A stretch of 7,118 nucleotides of DNA, taken from the NCBI GenBank assembly GCA_964409675.1, contig CAYPEF010000111.1, positions 1 through 7,118 of the forward strand, in the 5' to 3' direction. A program made the translations under genes and the position numbers. Position 1 is the stretch's first letter. Every line of letters starts with the position of its first letter. This stretch comes from CAYMDD01 sp964409675 (lineage in GTDB: Bacteria; Pseudomonadota; Alphaproteobacteria; Rickettsiales; SXRF01). Below are positions 1 to 5,557 of the stretch, in pieces. The notes beneath the pieces are model-generated. The model had not been told where the DNA came from, did not search any database, and saw only the letters and a program-made list of their open reading frames with translations.

Positions 1-132
1 AGCTATTATATTTGCTTAGTACTAACTATCAACGCTCAAAATTGGTGGCAATCAATCACCGAAATTTAGAACCACAGCCAAGTCTTTGACTGGAGCGGAC
101 TCGAACCATTTTTCAAATGGCAACTTCCTAAA
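1..132. other. AT-rich stretch without a gene, left edge
   Basis: I see no credible coding region here. The composition is visibly more AT-rich than the genes to the right. It contains a short inverted repeat at 106-120 (CCATTT, loop TTC, AAATGG) with no T-run after it on the minus strand, so it is a weak candidate for the end of the tRNA-Leu transcript. It also contains the tRNA-like fragment annotated separately at 87-107. Confidence 0.5.
87..107 (-). other. tRNA T-arm/3'-end-like fragment
   Basis: On the minus strand this reads GGTTCGAGTCC followed by GCTCCAGTCA, which looks like a tRNA T-loop plus the 3' side of an acceptor stem. No matching D-arm, anticodon arm, 5' acceptor strand or CCA is present, and the T-stem would pair poorly (AATGG against CCGCT). 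It lies about 25 bp beyond the 3' end of the intact tRNA-Leu on the same strand. It shares GGTTCGA-TCCG with that tRNA (157 down to 147) but is not a copy of its 3' end. It may be a decayed tRNA, an old attachment-site scar of a tRNA-targeting element, or chance. Confidence 0.3.
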
Positions 133-220
133 TGGTGCCCGCGGCCGGAGTCGAACCGGCACAATCGTGAAGATCGAGGGATTTTAAGTCCCTTGCGTCT
201 ACCAATTCCGCCACGCGGGC
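133..220 (-). tRNA. tRNA-Leu (anticodon UAA)
   Basis: A complete class II tRNA on the minus strand. The 5' acceptor strand GCCCGCG (220-214) pairs with CGCGGGC (143-137), followed by discriminator A (136) and an encoded CCA (135-133). The anticodon stem AGGGA/TCCCT (193-189 and 181-177) closes the loop CTTAAAA, giving anticodon TAA at 186-184. The T-loop GTTCGAC is present near 156-150. A long variable arm (around CGATCTTCACGATTG) and a total of 85 nt before CCA fit tRNA-Leu. It decodes UUA and, by wobble, UUG. The CATAAT motif immediately upstream is too close to act as its -10 box, so the promoter is not clear; it may lie in the structured region to the right. Confidence 0.96.
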
Positions 221-242
221 ACATTATGTAAATTTTTCAGAA

Positions 243-306
243 GGGAGGCGCTTGCGCCGTTCGGCAAAGTCCGGCGTGCGCCGGCCATTTTTTTGCATGT
301 CCTCCC
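243..306. other. structured non-coding segment (nested inverted repeats)
   Basis: Within the 178-bp gap between the tRNA and the outer-membrane gene, GGGAGG (243-248) is complementary to CCTCCC (301-306). They enclose two further inverted repeats: GGCGC-TT-GCGCC (247-258, sharing two bases with the outer arm) and CCGGCG-TG-CGCCGG (271-284). The second is followed by a run of seven T (288-294), which on the plus strand resembles a short intrinsic terminator. No ORF with a ribosome site is visible here. It could be a terminator for plus-strand read-through, a 5' structure upstream of the porin-like gene, or a small RNA. Confidence 0.35.
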
Positions 307-317
307 GCTCTTTCCGA

Positions 318-347
318 TTGCGTATATCAGCAACGCGGTGTAATTAT
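318..347 (+). promoter_or_regulatory. possible promoter of the outer-membrane protein gene
   Basis: TTGCGT (318-323) could be a -35 element and AATTAT (342-347) a -10 element, with an 18-bp spacer, about 50 bp upstream of the ATG at 399. Both match the sigma-70 consensus only in part, so this is a weak call. The nine bases GATTGCGTA (316-324) recur at 3578-3586 upstream of cheY. Confidence 0.25.
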
Positions 348-398
348 CCAGTGATTTATCGCTTGCCACCATAAACGGATATAAAAGAGGGATTTTTT

Positions 399-1064
399 AT
401 GCAAAAACGGCTCGGCGCCCTGACGGCTATCGCATTCGCTGCCATCGCGGTTTCCAACGCGCAAGCGCAGGAAAACGAGCGCTGGCCGCGCTGGTATCTG
501 GGCCTGAGCGGTTCGCTGACCTTCCTGAATGATTCCGACGTGCGCGGCGCCAGCTCAGGCAAGCAGGATTACAACTCCACCGGCGGCGGGGTGAATTTCT
601 CGCTGGGTTACATGCCCCCGCTGGGCGGCGGCATGCTGGGCAATTTCCGCATTGAAGCCGAAGGCGGCTATCATACCGTCGGGCTGGACAGCTATGTGCT
701 GAACGGAACTCCCGGCACTTCCTCTGGGCGTACCTCAGCCTGGAGCTATATGGGCAATCTGTATTATGACTTCCGCAACGCTTCCCGCTGGACGCCGTAT
801 ATGGGCGCCGGTGCGGGTGGTGCTGATGTGAAGCTTTCCAAAACCAGCGGCCTTGGCAACACCAGCGATCATGACAATGTATTCGCTTACCAGTTCATGG
901 CCGGTCTGTCTTATGCGCCGCAAAGCATTCCGCTGACCGAATGGAATCTCGGCTACCGGTATTTCGCCACGCAGAATCCCGAGTTTGCCACTGCCACCGG
1001 CCCGATCAAGCTGACGGACTACAATGCGCACAATGTGGAAGTGGGCGCAAAATTCCGCTTCTAA
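399..1064 (+). CDS. outer-membrane beta-barrel protein (P44/Msp2- or OmpA-like)
   Basis: A 221-residue predicted outer-membrane barrel. The N-terminus is a classic signal peptide: positive QKR, a hydrophobic stretch at residues 5-18, then a likely cleavage after Ala-Gln-Ala (residues 21-23). The mature part shows alternating aromatic and glycine-rich strands (WYLGLSGSL near 32, NFSLGY, RIEAEGGY, YMGNLYYDFR, PYMGAGAGG, FAYQFMAGLSY, WNLGYRYF, VEVGAKFRF), consistent with about eight strands. It ends in Phe, the usual C-terminal signal for barrel assembly by BamA. The ATG is supported by AAGAGGGA ending about 7 bases upstream. The pattern NLYYDF, PYxGAGAG and FAYQ resembles the alphaproteobacterial surface antigen/porin-like family. 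The exact role (structural, adhesion or pore) cannot be deduced. It is monocistronic, with its own terminator just downstream. Confidence 0.85.
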   Translation: MQKRLGALTAIAFAAIAVSNAQAQENERWPRWYLGLSGSLTFLNDSDVRGASSGKQDYNSTGGGVNFSLGYMPPLGGGMLGNFRIEAEGGYHTVGLDSYVLNGTPGTSSGRTSAWSYMGNLYYDFRNASRWTPYMGAGAGGADVKLSKTSGLGNTSDHDNVFAYQFMAGLSYAPQSIPLTEWNLGYRYFATQNPEFATATGPIKLTDYNAHNVEVGAKFRF

Positions 1065-1083
1065 TTGTTGCTGATTCCATTGC

Positions 1084-1118
1084 AAAAAAGCCGCCATTCA
1101 CCAAATGGCGGCTTTTTT
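1084..1118. terminator. bidirectional rho-independent terminator
   Basis: A perfect 15-bp inverted repeat: AAAAAAGCCGCCATT (1084-1098), loop CACCA, AATGGCGGCTTTTTT (1104-1118). The GC-rich core is flanked by A6 and T6 runs, so it can terminate in both directions. It sits 20 bp after the stop of the outer-membrane protein gene on the plus strand and 10 bp after the stop of murU on the minus strand, which suits two convergent units sharing one terminator. Confidence 0.93.
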
Positions 1119-1128
1119 ATTGGGCTGA

Positions 1129-1827
1129 TCAGCCTCGCAGCGCCGCTTCGGCTGCGGCCAGGCCCTGCGCATCGCCCACATGCAGCCACTTTCCATCATG
1201 CGCAACGGCGCGGATGCGGCGCAAGTCGCGGTTATAGAGAAGATTGAGCGAAAAGGCCCCGCCGGGGCAATTCTTGAACAAGCGGGGATGCAGGATTTGT
1301 ACGCCGGTGAACACGTAAGGAGCGAAAGCTGCATCGCCGCGGCGCTCGATATGGCCGTTTGCATGAAGGAAGAAATCACCCGGCCCGTCATACCCCAGCG
1401 CCGTTTCGCGCGGGTGGAGCAGGAGGAGCGCATCCATGGCTGCGTCATTCCATGCGTTTCGCAGCAGGGCGAAGGGATGGCCCGCCGGGCCGCTTAGCGT
1501 GATGGCGTCGCTGTTGAGCGAGAAAAATGGCGCATCGCCGATCAGCGGCAGGGCCTGCGCAATGCCGCCGCCTGTCTCCAGCGGCGCTTCTTCGCGCGAG
1601 ATGGTGATGATGGGGGTGGTGCGCCGGTGCAAATGGGCTTCGAGCATATCTGCCAAATAGCTGGTGTTGACAACGCAGCTTTCAATGCCGCCGCCCTGCA
1701 CGAAATCCAGCGCGTAATCGATCAGCGGTTTTTCCAATACTGGCACCAGCGGTTTGGGCATGCGCTCGGTCAGGGGGCGCATGCGCAGGCCAAGCCCGGC
1801 GGCCAGCACCATGGCGCGCTCAGGCAT
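1129..1827 (-). CDS. murU: N-acetylmuramate-1-phosphate uridylyltransferase, MurU-type nucleotidyltransferase
   Basis: A 232-residue sugar-phosphate nucleotidyltransferase. The signature LAAGLGLRMRPLT (residues 8-20) followed by PKPLVPV (24-30) is the nucleotide-binding loop and its lysine motif. ETGGGI (84-89) and NSD (105-107, with Asp107 the likely Mg2+ ligand) complete the Rossmann-type core. W214 and VGD (217-219) sit where family members carry a late metal/substrate motif. By the known MurU role it converts MurNAc-1-phosphate and UTP to UDP-MurNAc, returning recycled murein sugar to peptidoglycan synthesis and bypassing MurA. The specific name rests on the adjacent amgK; on sequence alone it could be another NDP-sugar pyrophosphorylase. 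Its ATG overlaps the end of amgK by 8 bp, so the two are probably translationally coupled. It is the last gene of its operon, ending 10 bp before the terminator. Confidence 0.85.
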   Translation of the reverse strand: MPERAMVLAAGLGLRMRPLTERMPKPLVPVLEKPLIDYALDFVQGGGIESCVVNTSYLADMLEAHLHRRTTPIITISREEAPLETGGGIAQALPLIGDAPFFSLNSDAITLSGPAGHPFALLRNAWNDAAMDALLLLHPRETALGYDGPGDFFLHANGHIERRGDAAFAPYVFTGVQILHPRLFKNCPGGAFSLNLLYNRDLRRIRAVAHDGKWLHVGDAQGLAAAEAALRG

Positions 1828-2881
1828 GCGCTAACTGCTCGCCCCGCGCGGAGGCCGGGATATGCTGGTCCATCCAGTCTTTCAGCGGCTTCAGGTGCGG
1901 AGCATCCAGATCCCCCTGCAAATAGCTCCATACGCGCGGCAGCAGCGGCAAGTAATGCCGCTTGCCGTCGCGCATCCACAGGCGCACGAAGATGCCGATG
2001 ATCTTGCAATTGCGCTGCGCCCCGAGCAGCGCATAGCGCGTGCGCAGGGAAGTGGCGTCGCAGCCGGTCTGGGTGATATATTCCTGTAGCATGGCTCCAG
2101 CTAGCGCGGGCGGCACGTCGCGCCGCGCATCTTCCAGCAGCGAAACCAGATCATAGGCGGGATCGCCCCACACGGCGTCCTGGAAATCGAGCAGGCCGAT
2201 TTTCTGCAGGCCTGCCCGCCCGTCCAGCCACATCAGGTTGCTGGCGTGGAAATCGCGGTGGACGAAATGATCTTCGGCCAGTTCGGCATCATCCAGCAAT
2301 TGCTCCCACAGATTCAAATATTCGCCGCGCAAAGCGCCTGCGGCCTCCTTGCCGAGCGCGGCTGGCATATACCAGTCGCTGAACAGGCTGGCTTCCTGCA
2401 TCAGCAGGGCGCGGTCATAGGCCTGGAGATGCAGGGTGCTGTGGGTGCGCATCAGCTCCGGCGCGGTATGCCACTGCGCCAGCAGGGCGATGGCGGGGCG
2501 GTAGAGCGACTCCTCCGATATACCGGCGGCTGCATCGTTTAGCAGCAGGGTGAATAAATCGTCGCCTAAATCTTCCAGCAGCAGGAAGCCGTGATCTACA
2601 TCCTCGGCAAGAATGTGTGGAGCGCTGTATCCGCACTGGCGGAGAAATCGCGCGATCTCCAGGTAGGGCCGCACCTTTTCCTTCTCCGGCGGCGCATCCA
2701 TCAGCATGGCCTGCTGGTGCCCAAGCTGTACGCGGATATAATGGCGGAAGGAGGCGTCGCCGGCGAGCGGGTGCAGGGCGGCGCCTTCCCAACCGGCATT
2801 ATCGAGAAAATGTCGCATGCGCTGTTCCCGGCTGGCGGGAGCGTTTGAAAGCGGCGAGGCGGCGGCGAGGGTGGTATTCAT
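1820..2881 (-). CDS. amgK: N-acetylmuramate/N-acetylglucosamine kinase AmgK (APH-fold)
   Basis: A 353-residue kinase of the aminoglycoside-phosphotransferase fold. The catalytic loop HRDFHASN (208-215) supplies the base Asp210 and metal ligand Asn215. LDFQDA (231-236) is the DFG-like segment, with Asp232 as second metal ligand, followed by WGDPAYDLVSLLED. The N-terminal lobe has GDASFRHYIR (41-50) and the hinge-like LLLEDLGDDLF. By the known AmgK role it phosphorylates the anomeric position of MurNAc (and GlcNAc), providing the substrate of MurU. It is not an antibiotic-resistance enzyme despite the family name. The ATG (2879-2881) overlaps the tsaE stop as ATGA, with little Shine-Dalgarno sequence, so coupled translation is likely. 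A start at Met22 is also possible. Gene order tsaE-amgK-murU is the usual alphaproteobacterial arrangement and strengthens both names. Confidence 0.87.
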   Translation of the reverse strand: MNTTLAAASPLSNAPASREQRMRHFLDNAGWEGAALHPLAGDASFRHYIRVQLGHQQAMLMDAPPEKEKVRPYLEIARFLRQCGYSAPHILAEDVDHGFLLLEDLGDDLFTLLLNDAAAGISEESLYRPAIALLAQWHTAPELMRTHSTLHLQAYDRALLMQEASLFSDWYMPAALGKEAAGALRGEYLNLWEQLLDDAELAEDHFVHRDFHASNLMWLDGRAGLQKIGLLDFQDAVWGDPAYDLVSLLEDARRDVPPALAGAMLQEYITQTGCDATSLRTRYALLGAQRNCKIIGIFVRLWMRDGKRHYLPLLPRVWSYLQGDLDAPHLKPLKDWMDQHIPASARGEQLAHA

Positions 2882-3351
2882 ACATCCATCAGTGAAGTTA
2901 ATTTTTTATACCATGCGTCGGGTGCGCTCACCATCACAAAACGCTCCTGCTCACTCTTGCCGGGGCGGATATGCACCTCCAGCCGGTCTTTGGGGAGCAG
3001 GGTGTCCGCGATCTGCGGCCATTCGATCAGCGCGATGCCGTCTTCCAGCGCGTCTTCAATGCCGAGCTCGTGCAGTTCATCCGCATGTTCAATACGGTAG
3101 AGGTCGAAATGCCACAATGTCAGTTGACTGGCTTGTAGAGGGTAGCTTTGCGCCAGCGTGAAGGTGGGGCTGGTGACTTCCACTTCCCCGGCCAGCGCCT
3201 GAATAAACCCGCGGGCGAACACGGTTTTCCCCGCGCCCAGATCGCCGGTGAGGGCGATGCAGTCATGCCGGGCGCAGGCGTGGGCGAGGCGGGCGGCCAG
3301 CGCGGCGGTTTCCTCCGCCGAAGCCGTGGCGAACTCCAGCGGCGCAGGCAT
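2878..3351 (-). CDS. tsaE: tRNA threonylcarbamoyladenosine biosynthesis ATPase TsaE
   Basis: A 157-residue protein of the length usual for TsaE (YjeE). It has a Walker A P-loop GDLGAGKT (36-43), the family motif VTSPTFTL (59-66, switch-like region), HFDLYR (81-86) and LIEWP (108-112), all characteristic. TsaE is the ATPase that works with TsaB and TsaD to make N6-threonylcarbamoyladenosine at position 37 of ANN-decoding tRNAs, in the cytoplasm. Its start lies 2 bp after the iscX stop and its end overlaps amgK by 4 bp, so it is embedded in the iscX-tsaE-amgK-murU operon. No tsaB or tsaD is in the window. The family identification is secure. Confidence 0.95.
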   Translation of the reverse strand: MPAPLEFATASAEETAALAARLAHACARHDCIALTGDLGAGKTVFARGFIQALAGEVEVTSPTFTLAQSYPLQASQLTLWHFDLYRIEHADELHELGIEDALEDGIALIEWPQIADTLLPKDRLEVHIRPGKSEQERFVMVSAPDAWYKKLTSLMDV

Positions 3352-3353
3352 GC

Positions 3354-3548
3354 CTATTCGCGCTCCTCAATCCATGCCTGCTGGATGGCTTCGAGGATTT
3401 TCTCGTTACAGCCGTCGGGGCTGCCGTTAAAATCAGGCAACTCCATGATCCAGCGCCGTAAATCGGTAAAGCGAAGGTTAATATTGTCCTGATCGGGGTG
3501 TAATTCCTCCAGGGAAATGGCGATTTCCTGAATATCCGTCCAGCGCAT
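3354..3548 (-). CDS. iscX: Fe-S cluster assembly accessory protein IscX
   Basis: A small acidic protein of 64 residues from the ATG at 3546-3548. It shows the IscX (YfhJ) signature: an N-terminal RWTD-EI helix, then LRFTDLRRWI, LPDF and a C-terminal NEKILEAIQQAW-EE, lining up closely with E. coli IscX (66 residues) as I recall it. IscX binds iron and the cysteine desulfurase IscS and tunes Fe-S cluster assembly. The frame can be extended six codons to a TTG at 3564-3566, but that codon has no ribosome site, while GGGG (about 5 bases upstream) precedes the ATG and the ATG gives the normal family length, so I prefer it. It is the first gene of the operon. In many bacteria iscX ends the isc operon, so its place ahead of tsaE is unusual. 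Confidence 0.9.
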   Translation of the reverse strand: MRWTDIQEIAISLEELHPDQDNINLRFTDLRRWIMELPDFNGSPDGCNEKILEAIQQAWIEERE

Positions 3549-3652
3549 GGGCACCCCGTTAACCAAGCTTTAAAAATGATTGCGTACAGTGAGTGCTGAT
3601 AATCTATAGCCTCTGGCTGGAATTTCAACTCTATTACGGAAGTACAAGGTTT
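3549..3652. promoter_or_regulatory. divergent promoter region between iscX and cheY
   Basis: This 104-bp gap separates the leftward iscX operon from rightward cheY. For the leftward unit, TTGAAA (3628-3623 on the minus strand) and GATTAT (3604-3599) are spaced by 18 bp and form a plausible sigma-70 promoter. For the rightward unit, a TGCTGATAAT stretch (3594-3603) resembles a -10 region, but no good -35 lies at the right distance: the TTGCGT at 3580-3585 is too close to it and sits 19 bp from TATAGC (3605-3610). The two -10 candidates overlap, so the directions could compete. The assignments are by eye. Confidence 0.3.
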
Positions 3653-4039
3653 ATGTCGGTCGATAAAAACATGCCGATACTGATCGTGGATGATTATAAT
3701 ACCATGCGGCGTATCGTGAAGAATCTCCTCAAGCAACTCGGCTTTGACAATACCGACGAAGCCGCCGACGGAACCGAGGCGCTCACCAAGTTGCGCGCCA
3801 AGCCATTCTCGCTGGTGATCTCCGACTGGAACATGCAGCCGATGACCGGGCTGGACCTGCTCAAGCAGGTGCGCGCCGACGCGCAGCTGAAAAACCTGCC
3901 GTTCATCATGGTCACCGCCGAGAGCAAGCCGGAGAACGTGATGGTGGCGAAACAGGCCGGTGTCAGCAATTACATCGTCAAGCCGTTTAACGCGGAAACG
4001 CTGAAGACCAAGCTCACCAGCGTGATCGGTGCGTTCTAA
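3653..4039 (+). CDS. cheY: chemotaxis response regulator CheY
   Basis: A 128-residue single-domain receiver. All active-site residues are present: acidic pair Asp13-Asp14, phospho-acceptor Asp58 (in SDWNMQPMTG), Thr88, Lys110 (in KPF) and the switch aromatic Tyr107. These match E. coli CheY D12/D13, D57, T87, K109 and Y106 at almost the same numbering. There is no output domain, so it acts by binding FliM at the flagellar switch when phosphorylated by CheA. The frame stays open upstream to a GTG at 3593, but the ATG at 3653 has AAGG just upstream (a short 3-base gap) and gives the standard CheY length. The next gene is a CheZ phosphatase 35 bp downstream, making a two-gene signalling unit away from any visible cheA/cheW cluster. 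Confidence 0.95.
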   Translation: MSVDKNMPILIVDDYNTMRRIVKNLLKQLGFDNTDEAADGTEALTKLRAKPFSLVISDWNMQPMTGLDLLKQVRADAQLKNLPFIMVTAESKPENVMVAKQAGVSNYIVKPFNAETLKTKLTSVIGAF

Positions 4040-4074
4040 CCCGGTTTAATGCATCCCAGCCCGGAGACGTTTAT

Positions 4075-4749
4075 ATGAGTACGCAGGCGAAGATTGGTAA
4101 TTCACTCCTCAAAAGCCTCATTCAGCTGCGCGAGCAGAAGGGCCAGCTGAGCATTGAGGACGTGGGAGAGATGTTCGAAAAAATGGCCACTTCCATGCAT
4201 CATGGCCCGGACGACCCGCTGGATAATTTCCTGCGCGTGGAAATCCAGCGCCTGGCCGAGTATATTGAAAGCGCCAAGAACGAGCTGATGCAGATGGCGC
4301 CGGAAGAAGGTGAGGGCGCAGGCATTACCGGCGCGTCGGAGCATCTGCACGCCGTGATCAAATCCACCGAGGAAGCCAGCAACGCCATCATGGACGCGGC
4401 GGACGCCATCCAGGCGGCGGTAGCCGGCATGGGCGGCGAGGCTGAGCAGAAAATCATGGACGCCACCAACCAGATTTATGAAGCCTGCAATTTCCAGGAT
4501 CTGGCAGGCCAGCGCATTACCAAGGTGATGACGCTGCTTAGCCATATCGACGAGCGTGTCAGTCGCCTGACCGGCCTGTTCAGCCGCGCTCCGGGCGCGG
4601 ATGCGGAAGGCGCGGATGCGCAGGCAAAACCGTCAGCCACCGTCATCACCGGCGATTTCGACCAGAAAAGCCTGCTGAACGGCCCGCAACTCCCCGGCTC
4701 CGCGCCGACGCAGGCGGATATCGACGCGCTGTTTTCCGGGCTGAACTAG
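4075..4749 (+). CDS. cheZ: CheY-phosphate phosphatase CheZ
   Basis: A 224-residue, largely helical protein. The catalytic segment NFQDLAGQRI (139-148) matches the CheZ active site: Asp142 and Gln146 correspond to E. coli Asp143 and Gln147, the glutamine that positions the attacking water. Long amphipathic helices on either side (about 50-75, 88-118 and 122-168) fit the CheZ four-helix bundle dimer. A low-complexity Ala/Gly/Asp linker (172-210, with a 15-bp tandem repeat at DNA level) leads to a C-terminal peptide TQADIDALFSGLN. This resembles both the CheY-binding tail of E. coli CheZ and the N-terminal CheY-binding peptide of FliM. It thus probably removes the phosphate of the adjacent CheY. 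The start has GGAG 8 bases upstream. Its TAG overlaps the stop of the convergent gene. Confidence 0.92.
   Translation: MSTQAKIGNSLLKSLIQLREQKGQLSIEDVGEMFEKMATSMHHGPDDPLDNFLRVEIQRLAEYIESAKNELMQMAPEEGEGAGITGASEHLHAVIKSTEEASNAIMDAADAIQAAVAGMGGEAEQKIMDATNQIYEACNFQDLAGQRITKVMTLLSHIDERVSRLTGLFSRAPGADAEGADAQAKPSATVITGDFDQKSLLNGPQLPGSAPTQADIDALFSGLN
4594..4620 (+). repeat. 15-bp-period tandem repeat in the cheZ linker
   Basis: The 12-mer GGCGCGGATGCG occurs at 4594-4605 and again at 4609-4620, encoding Gly-Ala-Asp-Ala-Glu/Gln-type repeats in the flexible linker between the CheZ helical core and its C-terminal CheY-binding peptide. With two copies it may be a site of linker-length variation. Confidence 0.7.
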
Positions 4750-5468
4750 TTTTTCTCAGCCCCATGCATCTGGCCGTTTCGCGCGGATGCGCGGCCAATC
4801 ATCCATTTGCATACAGCAAGCAGCGTCGCCAGCGCCAGCATCGCGCCGATGAAGGGCAGCGATACCAGTTCATGCAATGAATCGATCTCCAGCAGGCGCG
4901 TGCCCAGCCAGGCATGAAAGGCGATGATCGGCAAATTGCCAATAACGGTTGCGGCGATAAAGGTGCGCAGGCGAATCGGCAGCACCCCTGCCATCAAATT
5001 AACGGCGGCGGCGGGAAAGAGCGGCGTCAGGCGCACCAGAAGCAGGTAGAACCAGCCGTCCTTGTTCATCAGCGCATGCAGCCGCGCGATTTCCTGCGCG
5101 TACAGCCGCGCGATGCGCCGGTAGAGAAAATGCCGCGACAGTAAAAACGCCAGCACCGCGCCGGTAATATTGCCGGCGGAGGCGATGGCGATGCCCCCAA
5201 TAGGGCCGTATATCGCGCCGGCGGCCAGCAGCATCACCGCGGCGGCGGGAATGAAAAGCCCCACGATCATGATATGCAGCAGCATGAAACATACGGTGAA
5301 AGAATACGGGTGCGCCATAAACACCTCGTCAATCTCCGCCCAGGCCGAGCGCAGCCACATAAATGCCGTTTCCTGCCCGGCATTAAGCAGGCCGAACACG
5401 GCCAGCGCCGCCAGCAATAACAGAATAAGCGGCATTTTCCGGCGCATGGCACTGCTTCGTATCGCCAT
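4746..5468 (-). CDS. VTT/TVP38 (DedA-superfamily) inner-membrane protein
   Basis: A 240-residue polytopic membrane protein. Hydrophobic segments lie at about residues 13-30, 56-88, 90-112, 138-162, 168-190 and 203-222. Family motifs are clear: FIP (72-74) followed by a Gly-rich re-entrant region with IYG (86-88) and GN-TGA-LAFLLSR (99-112), then RLTPLFP (146-152), N157, AG (160-161), F170 and GN-P (177-180). This is the VTT domain of the TVP38/TMEM64/DedA superfamily, whose members act in lipid scrambling or undecaprenyl-phosphate and phospholipid recycling; the substrate of this one is unknown. The start at 5468 has an AAAAGAG stretch a few bases upstream. Its 3' end overlaps cheZ tail to tail by one CTAG. 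It has no evident functional link to chemotaxis. Confidence 0.9.
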   Translation of the reverse strand: MAIRSSAMRRKMPLILLLLAALAVFGLLNAGQETAFMWLRSAWAEIDEVFMAHPYSFTVCFMLLHIMIVGLFIPAAAVMLLAAGAIYGPIGGIAIASAGNITGAVLAFLLSRHFLYRRIARLYAQEIARLHALMNKDGWFYLLLVRLTPLFPAAAVNLMAGVLPIRLRTFIAATVIGNLPIIAFHAWLGTRLLEIDSLHELVSLPFIGAMLALATLLAVCKWMIGRASARNGQMHGAEKN

Positions 5469-5526
5469 ATACTCTTTTTATGCGGGATTCTATAGGATGG
5501 TTAATGAAAATTCATGAGACGCTGCA
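5469..5526. promoter_or_regulatory. divergent intergenic region, VTT protein / amidoligase operon
   Basis: A 58-bp gap that must hold, or overlap, the start signals of both divergent units. On the plus strand TATAGGATGG (5491-5500) provides a good AGGA ribosome site for an ATG at 5504 (the short ORF listed separately) but not for the amidoligase ATG at 5527, which has only a weak GAGAC upstream. No convincing -35/-10 pair can be picked by eye. Confidence 0.3.
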
Positions 5527-5557
5527 ATGGACATCCAACATCCACCAATCAAGGTAA
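5504..5557 (+). CDS. possible 17-residue leader peptide overlapping the amidoligase start
   Basis: An ATG at 5504-5506 with AGGA six bases upstream opens a 17-codon frame (MKIHETLQWTSNIHQSR) ending in TAA at 5555-5557. It runs across the amidoligase ATG (5527) in another frame. Its ribosome site is better than that of the amidoligase itself, so it could influence expression of the operon. Peptides this short arise easily by chance, so this stays tentative. Confidence 0.2.
   Translation: MKIHETLQWTSNIHQSR

Noticed and set aside
223..228. CATAAT on the minus strand just before tRNA-Leu as its -10 box
   Set aside because: It ends only two bases before the tRNA 5' end; transcription would then begin inside the mature tRNA.
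399..1097. Additional open frames overlapping the outer-membrane gene and its terminator on both strands
   Set aside because: They overlap a gene with a signal peptide and C-terminal Phe, or run through the perfect terminator hairpin, and have no ribosome sites or domains.
1820..2881. Aminoglycoside resistance phosphotransferase
   Set aside because: The fold is the same, but the LDFQDAVWGDPAYDL segment and the tsaE-amgK-murU context indicate the sugar kinase of murein recycling.
3593..3652. Extension of cheY by 20 residues to a GTG start at 3593
   Set aside because: The added residues do not resemble any CheY, there is no ribosome site, and the ATG at 3653 gives the standard length with the active-site numbering of E. 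coli CheY shifted by one.
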